DNA of 25,005 nt from positions 1 to 25,005 of IMG/VR virus record IMGVR_UViG_3300025687_004338; one strand, given 5' to 3'. The translations under genes and the position numbers were made by a program. The stretch comes from a virus. This document shows, piece by piece, positions 7,079 through 14,915 of this stretch. Numbering within the stretch: the first letter of the stretch is position 1; each line of letters begins with the position of its first letter. The notes under the pieces were generated by a model. It saw only the letters and a program-made list of their open reading frames with translations, had not been told where the DNA came from and made no database searches.

Positions 7079-7634
7079 GCTTCTCGATATCGACGCAAAG
7101 CTCAGCGATCCGAATTACTTGAGGACGATTTCTTCTCAAGGGCGAGAAGAAGAGGATCCGGAGCCGCAGTTCGAAGATCTCGACACTGAGAATATGACCA
7201 GCTCCGAAGTTCTGGCAGAGATGGAACGCCGCCAGAGAGTTCGGATGGAATGGCAACAGAAGCAGACGGATAAACGCTTTAAGGCTCGAGAAGAGCAGGA
7301 GAGGTTGGCACAACAGAATGCGGCACGAGAACAGGAAGCTGCTCATATCCGAGAGTTCGTGTCAAAGACATCAGATTTTGGCGAGTACCAGGAGGACGTT
7401 CGATCTCTGTATGGAGCTCAATTGTCCATAGAGGACGCCTACGAATACGCCAAGTTAAAGAAAATAGCGCGAGATGTGGAGAGCGGAGCTCGTCATCCAC
7501 GAAGGCAACCGATGAAATCCAGTCGTTCGGCTGATAACCGATCAGTGGAGAAGACATTCGATACCGTAAGAGATGGCGCGAAAGCCGCTCTGGACGAAGT
7601 GCTGAATAACGGAGGCACTCTCGATCCTGAATGA
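6948..7634 (+). CDS. Capsid scaffold protein
   Basis: 228 residues; AAGGAG (6936-6941) at ideal spacing fixes the start. The protein is acidic, almost wholly alpha-helical and rich in Glu, Gln, Arg and Ala, with a coiled-coil-like segment at residues about 20-50 (LETLKQENASLREQLQ) and a long charged helix at about 85-130. It ends in a more basic C-terminal part, as scaffolds that contact the capsid lining usually do. It lies immediately before the major capsid gene, the standard position for a scaffold. Scaffolds direct procapsid assembly and are lost or degraded before packaging. Its first 43 codons overlap the preceding gene in another frame. Sequence alone does not prove the role. The inference comes from composition and gene order. 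Confidence 0.7.
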   Translation: MEVENLEQSQLSQEQGEGLENRELETLKQENASLREQLQDTNSKLLDIDAKLSDPNYLRTISSQGREEEDPEPQFEDLDTENMTSSEVLAEMERRQRVRMEWQQKQTDKRFKAREEQERLAQQNAAREQEAAHIREFVSKTSDFGEYQEDVRSLYGAQLSIEDAYEYAKLKKIARDVESGARHPRRQPMKSSRSADNRSVEKTFDTVRDGAKAALDEVLNNGGTLDPE

Positions 7635-7656
7635 TTAACGGAAAGAGAGATACAAT

Positions 7657-8631
7657 ATGTCAACAAGAACAGAAACCATTGATAACCTATTTGTAACCAC
7701 ATGGCGGAATACGAAGAAAAAGGTTATCGACCAAGTATTTGAAATCACCCCGCTCTTCAACCGTCTCCTCGAGAACGGTCGTATTCGTACGCAGGAGCAA
7801 GGTGGTCGTTACATCGATGTGAAGATCCGCGTTGCAAAAGCAGATCAGAACATCAAGTTCTTCGGTAAGGGTGATACCTTCGGGACTGGCGAAAAGCAGT
7901 TCTTGGAAGAGCTTTCTTTCCCATGGCGTTATCTTGGTGATTCCATGATTCGCTACTGGGAAGATGACCAGAAGAACCGTGGCTCGGCTAAGTTGCTGGA
8001 CTATGTGGAAGAGAAGATCTCGAACCACAAGGCATCTCTGGTTGATAAGCTCGAAGGTGCAGCCTTCACCGCCGATGCTTCTGGCATTGGTATCAACTCA
8101 CTTGCTGATTTGATTCCTGACGATCCTACGTCTGGAACGGTTGGCGGGTTAAATCGTGCAACCTATACCGTCCTGCAGAACCAGTACACGGACTTCTCTG
8201 GCAAGACCATCGCAACAGATCTCATTCCGGAGATGCGTTCGATGATCAACAACTGCTCGAAGTACAAAGCTGGAACGCAGATGAAGCCTGACATGATCAT
8301 CACGACTCAGGCGATCTATGAAGAGCTGGAAGACATTCTTGATGGCTTGCAGCAGATCGTTACGTCGAAGACGATTCAAGCGTCTCTCGGCTTCGGTGAT
8401 ATCATGTATAAGAACGTGCCGATCTACTGGTGTCCTCAGTGTCCCGCAGGTCGCATGTACTTCCTGAACACCGAACATCTTCAGTTCGTGATCGATCCTT
8501 ATGCATACTTCGACATGGGGCCATGGAAAGAGTTTGCTAACAGCCGTGATCGTGTGACTCAGATTCTGACCACATGCCAGCTGCTATGCGACAACTTCCG
8601 GAAGCAGGGTGTAATTCATAGCATTGCTTAA
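7657..8631 (+). CDS. Major capsid protein
   Basis: 324 residues; GGAAAGAGAG (7640-7649) precedes the ATG. The sequence matches a phage major capsid family I recognise, with an HK97-type fold: an N-terminal TTWRNTKKKVIDQVFEITPLF segment, a G-G-R-Y stretch near residue 50, and the characteristic LADLIPDDPTSGTVGGLNR run at residues 149-167 followed by a Trp/Tyr-containing helix. The C-terminal half has QASLGFGDIMYKNVPIYW and a late MGPWKEFANSRDRV stretch typical of the same family. It is flanked by scaffold upstream and a decoration protein downstream, and a strong hairpin follows its stop codon, in keeping with a separately dosed, highly expressed virion gene. It contains no GGATCC, unlike most neighbouring genes of similar length. 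Confidence 0.9.
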   Translation: MSTRTETIDNLFVTTWRNTKKKVIDQVFEITPLFNRLLENGRIRTQEQGGRYIDVKIRVAKADQNIKFFGKGDTFGTGEKQFLEELSFPWRYLGDSMIRYWEDDQKNRGSAKLLDYVEEKISNHKASLVDKLEGAAFTADASGIGINSLADLIPDDPTSGTVGGLNRATYTVLQNQYTDFSGKTIATDLIPEMRSMINNCSKYKAGTQMKPDMIITTQAIYEELEDILDGLQQIVTSKTIQASLGFGDIMYKNVPIYWCPQCPAGRMYFLNTEHLQFVIDPYAYFDMGPWKEFANSRDRVTQILTTCQLLCDNFRKQGVIHSIA

Positions 8632-8643
8632 CGACCCTTAGCA

Positions 8644-8669
8644 GGGGGGCCTCCGAGTGGGGGCTCCCC
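8644..8669 (+). terminator. G-tract hairpin after the major capsid gene (terminator or attenuator)
   Basis: GGGGGGCCTCC (8644-8654) pairs with GGGGGCTCCCC (8659-8669) around a four-base GAGT loop: 11 base pairs including two G-U. It is followed by GGGTTTATCT, a poor T-tract, so termination is probably partial. This would lower transcription into the downstream genes relative to capsid, or stabilise the capsid messenger's 3' end. Confidence 0.65.
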
Positions 8670-8730
8670 GGGTTTATCTAAGCTCAAGCCAATGAGCCGA
8701 AAAATGCCGCAAAAGCAAGGAGAGTGAATC

Positions 8731-9438
8731 ATGGGTATTCACAATGTAGGAAACGAACAGGGGATTAAAGGGCTACCGTGTGGGAGCGTATTTGATGCTG
8801 CTTCTACGACTCAGAAAGCTGAACTCGGACGTATTGTCGACTTCAAAGATGGACGCAAGTTCATGTATGTCAAGTCTGCTGCTACGATCGGGGCTGGTGG
8901 TGTTGTCTCTCAGCCAGCCGCTTCTGCCGTAACTGCCAATGCGTTGGCTGTTGCTGCAATTGGCGCGAAAGAGCTGACTCTGACGATCGCCTCAGTGACG
9001 CTCAATCAGTATCAGGATGGAACAATCCATATTACTGATGATACAGGCCAGGGCTACACGCACAAGATCAAGAGCAATACCGCGACAAGCGGTGGCACAA
9101 TTACGATCGAGCTGTACGAAGGTCTTATCGTCGCTGTTGACGCTACCTCAGATGTCGTCTTGGTTCCGAATCTGTGCAATGGCGTTCGCGCTGGTATTGC
9201 TGCTGCTCTGCCTCTTGGCGTATCTGTTGTTGCAACTACATCTGGAAGCTATTCTTGGATCCAGATCGCTGGTATTTCGACAGTAGGCGTTAAGACAGCT
9301 ACTAGCATTGCTGCTGGCAAGATTGTCATGGCGGGTGCTGATGCAGGTGTCGTCATTTCTGACGGTACTCAGAAAGCGATTGGTGTTGCATTGGCAGCGG
9401 TAGATGACTATCTTGCTGTTGATCTTTGCCTCGGATAG
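8731..9438 (+). CDS. Capsid decoration / head fibre-like protein
   Basis: 235 residues; AAGGAGAG at 8717-8724 sets the start. The product is small-residue-rich (Ala, Gly, Val, Thr) and beta-type, with NQYQDGTIHITDDTGQGY followed by THKIKSN (residues 92-116) and a later GSYSWIQIAGIS. These are signatures I recognise from a family encoded just downstream of major capsid genes and described as head decoration or capsid-stabilising proteins. They coat the outside of the expanded capsid. The gene is framed by hairpins on both sides (8644-8669 and 9465-9493), so its expression may be set separately. The lack of charge and coiled coil argues against a scaffold or protease. The family call is fairly good. 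The exact site on the capsid is unknown. Confidence 0.7.
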   Translation: MGIHNVGNEQGIKGLPCGSVFDAASTTQKAELGRIVDFKDGRKFMYVKSAATIGAGGVVSQPAASAVTANALAVAAIGAKELTLTIASVTLNQYQDGTIHITDDTGQGYTHKIKSNTATSGGTITIELYEGLIVAVDATSDVVLVPNLCNGVRAGIAAALPLGVSVVATTSGSYSWIQIAGISTVGVKTATSIAAGKIVMAGADAGVVISDGTQKAIGVALAAVDDYLAVDLCLG

Positions 9439-9464
9439 GCATGTTCTATCCATCCAACCCCGAG

Positions 9465-9493
9465 GGGGGCGGAGCTCCTTTCTCTCCGTCCCC
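9465..9493 (+). terminator. G-tract hairpin after the decoration gene (terminator or attenuator)
   Basis: GGGGGCGGAG (9465-9474) pairs with CTCCGTCCCC (9484-9493): 10 base pairs with one G-U, loop of nine bases, followed by TTCACCTT. The T-tract is weak, so it is probably a leaky stop that reduces expression of the adaptor and tail genes. It occupies almost the whole gap before the next ribosome site. Confidence 0.65.
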
Positions 9494-9510
9494 TTCACCT
9501 TGGAGAACAG

Positions 9511-10218
9511 ATGACAGGAACAGAGCTACAGAACAGAATCATTGCTAATCTCGGTGGTCGGGATGACAAAGATACTGAGATTCTCCAAGCTGTTAACGAT
9601 GCGATTGCTCGCATATCTGCTCTTCGTCGATGGAGCATAAACGAATCGACAGAATCCATTACGCTTGCTACCGATACGGCTGAATACTCTCTTCCTGCCA
9701 GAACGAAGGCTATCATTGCGGCTTACCTCGAACAGTCGAGCGGTCGTCTTGTAGTTCTTGAAGCTGTATCAACATTTAGATTTGATCGCATTTTCAAGGC
9801 TGGAAACCCAGTCACTTATGATGTCTCTTCGATGGACGGAGATCATACTGATGGAGTTCCGCTGCAGCAGACAGGCATCCAGACCGGAGAGCCGATTTCT
9901 TATTGCCACTTCGGGGGCGAGCTTATCATGTACCCGATTCCCACTTCTTCAGAGAATGGCTTAACGGTTTATCTTCGCTGCAATCGTCGTCCTGCAGAGA
10001 TCGCGGGAGGCTCCGATAATCCACTTGGAGATGATTTTGATCGACTGGTTATAGCTTATGCTACCGCCGATATGTGTGCTCAATTGACGCTATGGGATGA
10101 TGAGAAGAACTGGGAGCGTCGAGCTATTATTCTACTACGCGAAGCGATACAAGAGGAGAGAGCACGTCCTGACTGGACGCCAAGACTTAATGCTGCTGGC
10201 ATTGCCAGAATACCGTAA
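9511..10218 (+). CDS. Head-to-tail adaptor (connector) protein
   Basis: 235 residues; GGAGA (about 9500-9504) precedes the ATG. The N-terminus (ELQNRIIANLGGRDD, then a helix with AVNDAIARISALRRW) and the 'Y.LP..' turn (AEYSLPARTKAI) resemble phage adaptor proteins of the T7 gp11 / P22 gp4-like class, which form a ring between portal and tail. A C-terminal pair of helices (LGDDFDRLVIAYATADM, then WDDEKNWERRAIILLREAI) is also usual for the class, where they pack against the portal. Position between capsid and nozzle genes supports this. The stop codon overlaps the TAAGGAGG ribosome site of the next gene, so the two are coupled. Confidence 0.7.
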   Translation: MTGTELQNRIIANLGGRDDKDTEILQAVNDAIARISALRRWSINESTESITLATDTAEYSLPARTKAIIAAYLEQSSGRLVVLEAVSTFRFDRIFKAGNPVTYDVSSMDGDHTDGVPLQQTGIQTGEPISYCHFGGELIMYPIPTSSENGLTVYLRCNRRPAEIAGGSDNPLGDDFDRLVIAYATADMCAQLTLWDDEKNWERRAIILLREAIQEERARPDWTPRLNAAGIARIP

Positions 10219-10227
10219 GGAGGCATT

Positions 10228-12468
10228 ATGTCCCGCATGCGTAGGAGCCTTCCGCCATACCTTCCTCGTACTGGCGTTAATTACGATTCAGAGTCTCTTG
10301 CAGTTGGAGAGAACGACTGTCTTGATATCCTTAATCTTTCCATTGCTAGACATGAGTTGAAGACTCGCCCAGGGCTTTCTCAGGTTGGACAGAGTACGTT
10401 CTGGCTGGAGACTGACACTTATACTGGAGCGGAAGCTTATGCGCTATTTATCGGATCCTTCTATTTCGCATTCACGCCAACGGATCAAATGCCTGTAGTA
10501 ATGAAGGTGACTGATGCTGGAGGTACGACTTGGACGTGTACGGAAGATCTCGATGACAACAAGCTTTACGACGAAGACGGATTTGCTGTTGGTATGGTTA
10601 ATCGCGGCCCAGGATATATAAACTTCGCCACATATCCGTATCCGCGTCGTGGCGGCGGGATACCGTACAACCCCTATTATCCTGTAGGCAATTCGACAAT
10701 TACCTTTGAGTATCATAAGTACTCTAACTACGGATATCCGTTTACAGACAGCGAGACGGTTCTGAAGATGTCTTTCTTCAGGGATCCGGATGCTGGAGAG
10801 ACACTGTTTGTCTTCACTGATCGAGGAGCTTACCAGTATGACGATTCAGGCGGGGATGCTACAGCAACGTTTTCGAATGTTCTTGATCCGACTGTTACTG
10901 ATTTCTCCGGAATACAGTTTTGGGACACGACAGAGTTCACTGATTCTAATCTTGGTGCGACGATGGTAGCCGCAGGGAGCATCCCTCCTGCTTCAGCAAC
11001 AACTGCTGAGAGCGATGGAGATAGCAGGGTGCTGTTGTACTGGGATAGAAGTACGTCGACGTTCAAAGAGCTTGCCCCGCGATATGAGAGCACAGAAGCC
11101 CTTTATACTTTCACTGGATCAGAGACTCCTCCTTTCGACCTTGGGACTGCGGCTGTACCACCGATCGATTATGATACTGTTTCTGTCTGGTGGTACGAAG
11201 GAAGCTATAAGTGGATCCTAACGTGTACTTCTGGAGGAATGCTGAAGGATCCGGATGACAACAATTGTGGATCTCTGGTGCTGGCTACAGGAGAAGCACA
11301 GCTTAATGCATGGCCTCAGAGGGGTGGAGGAGCTTATACCTATGCCCCTGCTTCTGGAACCGATGTTACGCTTGAGTATGAAACTGAGGTTTATATGCGA
11401 CCTCGATTCGTCTTCAACATGAACAATCGCTTGATTATGGTGAACGTCTTCACGCATGACTGGAGCACAAGCACAGGAGACTGGGATGCTGACGGAACGT
11501 ATAGGCCGTGGAGAGTGGCCTGGTCGACGCTGAATGACATTACCAAGCATGACTTCACTCTGGATTACTCTGACAATGTAGGGATAGACATATCGCCTTA
11601 TGTGGCTGGAGAATATATTGGAGATCTACTGATTCTCTATCGCCAGAGTTCGATTGAGCAGATGTTCTATGTCGGGGGATCCGCGATCTTTGGCTTCCGG
11701 ACAAGTGTTAATGAAGGTCTGTATGCTGGAAGTACTGTCGGATTATACCGAAATCTACAGTTCTTCCTTGGAAAAGATAACGTCTATGCTTATGACGGAA
11801 ACTCGATACGACCGCTTGCTGACGATCGGATTCGTGAGCATATCCTTTCTGTAGCCAAGAGCGACTCTCTGGACAAGTTCAGGGCGTTCGTGGATGGAGC
11901 GAAGGCAGAGTATTGGATCCTCGTACCTACAACAACCTCTTGGCATCCATCGAGGGCGTATGTCTATTCGATCCTTCAGGATGCATGGACAGTGTATGAG
12001 TTCCCGAAGAAGATTACGGCTATGCAATTTAAGTCTGAGCATTTCGAGAAGCCTCTCGTTGGGACAGATGATGGTTATGTCCTAAAGCTAGACGAAGACA
12101 ATCATAACGATAGCTGGGAGACGTGGGGAGGGAGCTCTTGGTCTACGTCGACGAATGCGATTGAATGTATGCTGGAGACAAAAGATTTTGTATTTGGGCC
12201 GTTGGAGAATCTTGATCGAGTTCAGCGTGTATGCTTCGAAGCTGCGAGTGATGGAGACTCCGGTAAGGTTGTCGGAGTGAGTGGATCTCAGGACTATGGC
12301 GAAACTTATTCTATTGCGAATCAGGACATCTCGTTGGATTCCGAGCAGAAGGATCGCTTCTACTGGATAGATACGACAGCCCGGAAGCTTCGCCTGAAGT
12401 TCTTGGCTTATGTTTGGATCTCGATTCGATACATACAGATTAGCGGATTAGGAAAAGAGGAGAAGTAA
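10228..12468 (+). CDS. Tail nozzle / tail tubular protein B-like
   Basis: 746 residues behind a near-perfect TAAGGAGG site (about 10216-10223). The opening SLPPYLPRTGVNYDSESL, then DCLDILNLSI and LKTRPGLSQVG, matches the N-terminal pattern of large podovirus tail proteins (T7 gp12 / P22 gp10-like) that form the hexameric nozzle at the tail tip. The body is beta-rich with many Trp, Tyr, Asp and Gly residues in repeating strands, as in a propeller or stacked-barrel protein. Late segments such as VGLYRNLQFFLGKDNVYAYDGNSIRPL are typical of the same group, and the C-terminus ends in short beta strands (WISIRYIQISGLG). It follows the adaptor gene and precedes internal virion protein genes, as in T7-like order. 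No enzymatic motif was seen. Confidence 0.75.
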   Translation: MSRMRRSLPPYLPRTGVNYDSESLAVGENDCLDILNLSIARHELKTRPGLSQVGQSTFWLETDTYTGAEAYALFIGSFYFAFTPTDQMPVVMKVTDAGGTTWTCTEDLDDNKLYDEDGFAVGMVNRGPGYINFATYPYPRRGGGIPYNPYYPVGNSTITFEYHKYSNYGYPFTDSETVLKMSFFRDPDAGETLFVFTDRGAYQYDDSGGDATATFSNVLDPTVTDFSGIQFWDTTEFTDSNLGATMVAAGSIPPASATTAESDGDSRVLLYWDRSTSTFKELAPRYESTEALYTFTGSETPPFDLGTAAVPPIDYDTVSVWWYEGSYKWILTCTSGGMLKDPDDNNCGSLVLATGEAQLNAWPQRGGGAYTYAPASGTDVTLEYETEVYMRPRFVFNMNNRLIMVNVFTHDWSTSTGDWDADGTYRPWRVAWSTLNDITKHDFTLDYSDNVGIDISPYVAGEYIGDLLILYRQSSIEQMFYVGGSAIFGFRTSVNEGLYAGSTVGLYRNLQFFLGKDNVYAYDGNSIRPLADDRIREHILSVAKSDSLDKFRAFVDGAKAEYWILVPTTTSWHPSRAYVYSILQDAWTVYEFPKKITAMQFKSEHFEKPLVGTDDGYVLKLDEDNHNDSWETWGGSSWSTSTNAIECMLETKDFVFGPLENLDRVQRVCFEAASDGDSGKVVGVSGSQDYGETYSIANQDISLDSEQKDRFYWIDTTARKLRLKFLAYVWISIRYIQISGLGKEEK

Positions 12469-12469
12469 G

Positions 12470-13675
12470 ATGGCAACAAACCCATGGAGATCTGGCGGCG
12501 TTGGATCCGGAACAGATACCATTGAGTATTTCAGCAGCATGATTCAGGGCTATAACCCGAAGAGCATGTTTGATAATGCAATGGCCGATATCGGAAAATT
12601 AACAAAAGCCGAAACCAAGAGGCTAGAGAAAGATCTGAGAGAGACGAATCGCCAGCTCAAAGGAGCTGAGAAGGAAGCAAAGATAGCGAGCAATGAAGCG
12701 GTTAGTAGTGCGAAGAGTCGTTACTCATGGGCCAACTATCGCTATGAGGATTCTCGTGGTTATCTGAGATCGATATTGGGTGACTTCCCTGACATCGATG
12801 CAGAATCGATCATGAAGATGGCTGAGGATCTTACGCCTCGGCTTGACGAAAGAGCCGCTTCTGTCTTTGATGAAGCTACCGGAATGATTACGGATCCGAC
12901 TTCTTCGTTCCGAAGGATGCTCGATGGAGACTTCGACTTCACCTACTTCAACCAGGGAGTCGTGGAGCCGATGAAGGCTGCACATACCGAGATGCTGGAT
13001 GATATCGTTGCTCAGTATTCCGGAGGCGATGCTTATGGCAGGGCTGGAGGATCCGGAGGGAGAGCAGCCCGGGCAGCGGTTGCAAAGGCGAACAAGGGAT
13101 TCTCGGAAACTATCGCTGGCCTACGAGCTCAGGAGTACAACAACATTCTGAACAGATCTCTTCAAGCTTCAGGGTTGCTAAATGAGTTCATGAAAACCGT
13201 TGATAATCGTCCGTATGAGCAGATAGGCTTGAATGCAGCGCTTGCTCTGAAGAACACGGAAGCAGATATTTGGGGTAATCGTTTGAGCGGTGCTGCTGCT
13301 ATGGCTGGTCTTGATGCGGATCTCACGAAGACTGGCATGAACAATCTGGCTGGAGCATTGGGAGACAGGGCGAATCGATTGGAGAATAAAGCTTCTCGAT
13401 ATCAGGATGAGAGAATGGCTTTGACTGGAGACATTTCAGACCTGCAGAAGGCAGTACTGGGAGCAAGGAATGCGTTGAATATCAGCAGCAGGGAGATTGC
13501 AAGCCGTGACTGGACAACGAACCTAGAGAGAAACTTTGCGGAGAAGCAGAATACGCAACAGCTGGGGATCTCCAATAACCTCCTCCTTAGCTCCGGAGTC
13601 AAGAGGAGCGGGACATCTCACATGAACATTTGGGGAGAAATGGTTTCTGGTTCTAATCCGTTCTCGCTGCTTTAA
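12470..13675 (+). CDS. Putative internal virion (ejection) protein 1
   Basis: 401 residues; the ATG begins one base after the nozzle stop, with GAGGAG inside the end of the nozzle gene. The protein is predicted to be helical: a charged stretch at residues about 35-85 (KLTKAETKRLEKDLRETN, then Gln/Lys/Glu/Ala-rich), a glycine-rich hinge (GGDAYGRAGGSGGRAARAA, about 185-205), then Ala/Leu/Asn-rich helices. It has no membrane segment, signal or known catalytic motif. Its position between the tail nozzle and the giant protein is where podoviruses encode core or internal proteins that leave the capsid with the DNA. I do not recognise a named family, so the role is inferred from position and composition. 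Confidence 0.55.
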   Translation: MATNPWRSGGVGSGTDTIEYFSSMIQGYNPKSMFDNAMADIGKLTKAETKRLEKDLRETNRQLKGAEKEAKIASNEAVSSAKSRYSWANYRYEDSRGYLRSILGDFPDIDAESIMKMAEDLTPRLDERAASVFDEATGMITDPTSSFRRMLDGDFDFTYFNQGVVEPMKAAHTEMLDDIVAQYSGGDAYGRAGGSGGRAARAAVAKANKGFSETIAGLRAQEYNNILNRSLQASGLLNEFMKTVDNRPYEQIGLNAALALKNTEADIWGNRLSGAAAMAGLDADLTKTGMNNLAGALGDRANRLENKASRYQDERMALTGDISDLQKAVLGARNALNISSREIASRDWTTNLERNFAEKQNTQQLGISNNLLLSSGVKRSGTSHMNIWGEMVSGSNPFSLL

Positions 13676-13698
13676 TGATGGTTAATTAGGAGGTTGCT

Positions 13699-14907
13699 AT
13701 GGCTAATTTTTATGTTCACGATTTGGTAGGTCCGACAGTTTCGTATATTAGGGCAATGCTTGGATACATCTCCGACAAGAGGATGCAAGAGATCCAGATC
13801 AAGAAGATGGAGAATGATGAACAGTACCGTTCTCAGATGATGCAGAACGAACAGATCTTGACTCAGGTAAAGATTCAGGAGGCAAAGGCTAAGAATGCCC
13901 GGGAGCGAGAGCAGCTCCGATTAAACCGTAAGCATGCTGAGGCTAATCTTGCGATGGGTCTTCTTCAGGGGATTGCTGATGTTTATCAGAATGGGATTAA
14001 GAACGGCGAAGTGGATCCGAGTGAGTATGCGATGCTTGCGAATGGGGCTGAGAGCGTTCTGTCCGGATATGAGAAGCTCGCTAAAGATCTCGGACTTGAG
14101 AAGAACATTGCGCCAATGTTGCAGAATGTTCGAACCGGAATTCAAGGAAGCATACAGTCCAACATTGGGCGGCAGATGATATTCGGGCAAATGCAGAGCA
14201 AGAAGCCTCAGCAGTTCGAGGCTTTTGCCTCTATGGTTGGTGGGGTTAAGAATCTGAAACGTATGGATCCATCTCAGATCGCTGGATTAAAGCGTAATGT
14301 TGAGGCCGAGAACAATATTAAGCTTAACGCATTGAGAGAACAGAAGCGGCTAGTTGATCAGACTATAGCAAGGACAAAAACTGATGATCCGATGATGCTT
14401 GATTTTCAGAATAGGGCTGCAAGCTTGGCTGCTGAAATTGCTGCTATCGAGTTATCGACAAGCAAGATCACTGGTGCTTCAGATGAAGCGTATCTTGCGG
14501 ATCAATATATGAAAAACGCTGGCCCTGAGCCTGAGTGGAAGAAGAATTTACGCAAGGAGCAGGAGGGAATGAGAGAGGGCGTTAGCCAGGAATTATTTGG
14601 CATTGAGCCAAAGGTTCCTACTGAAAATGTTCAAGCATCTAATGCCGCCACGGATCAGAATGGATCTAGCTTTAATTCTCGAGTTATTGAATTAGCCAAA
14701 AGCAAAGGAGTTACGAGAGAAGAAGCAATGCTCAAGTATGATTACTATAAAAACTTGCTTAGAGATGAAGATGTTTTTGCATCGGGAGTCGCCACGAAAA
14801 GGATGAATGCGAAACAGGCTCAGCTTAGAAGAAACGTTATCTTTCGTGACAATGACTACGAAACCATGCTAGGAGGGTTATCGAAATACCCTAATATAAA
14901 TCTGTAG
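13699..14907 (+). CDS. Putative internal virion (ejection) protein 2, coiled coil
   Basis: 402 residues; AGGAGG (13688-13693) gives the start. Residues about 25-80 are a long Gln/Lys/Glu/Arg helix (MQEIQIKKMENDEQY and what follows) with coiled-coil character, and residues about 205-245 form a second one. The C-terminal quarter is less regular (Asn/Ser linker, then KSKGVTREEAMLKYDYYKN). The N-terminus has a mildly hydrophobic stretch (GPTVSYIRAMLGYI). Like its upstream neighbour it has no recognisable enzymatic motif. The pair of about 400-residue helical proteins directly before a giant virion gene fits the set of DNA-ejection proteins of short-tailed phages. Its stop codon overlaps the TAGGAG ribosome site of the giant gene. 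Confidence 0.55.
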   Translation: MANFYVHDLVGPTVSYIRAMLGYISDKRMQEIQIKKMENDEQYRSQMMQNEQILTQVKIQEAKAKNAREREQLRLNRKHAEANLAMGLLQGIADVYQNGIKNGEVDPSEYAMLANGAESVLSGYEKLAKDLGLEKNIAPMLQNVRTGIQGSIQSNIGRQMIFGQMQSKKPQQFEAFASMVGGVKNLKRMDPSQIAGLKRNVEAENNIKLNALREQKRLVDQTIARTKTDDPMMLDFQNRAASLAAEIAAIELSTSKITGASDEAYLADQYMKNAGPEPEWKKNLRKEQEGMREGVSQELFGIEPKVPTENVQASNAATDQNGSSFNSRVIELAKSKGVTREEAMLKYDYYKNLLRDEDVFASGVATKRMNAKQAQLRRNVIFRDNDYETMLGGLSKYPNINL

Positions 14908-14915
14908 GAGATGTC

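Noticed and set aside
8704-8727. Seven-codon mini-ORF before the decoration gene (leader peptide idea)
   Set aside because: It contains the decoration gene's own ribosome site and has no attenuator-like features.
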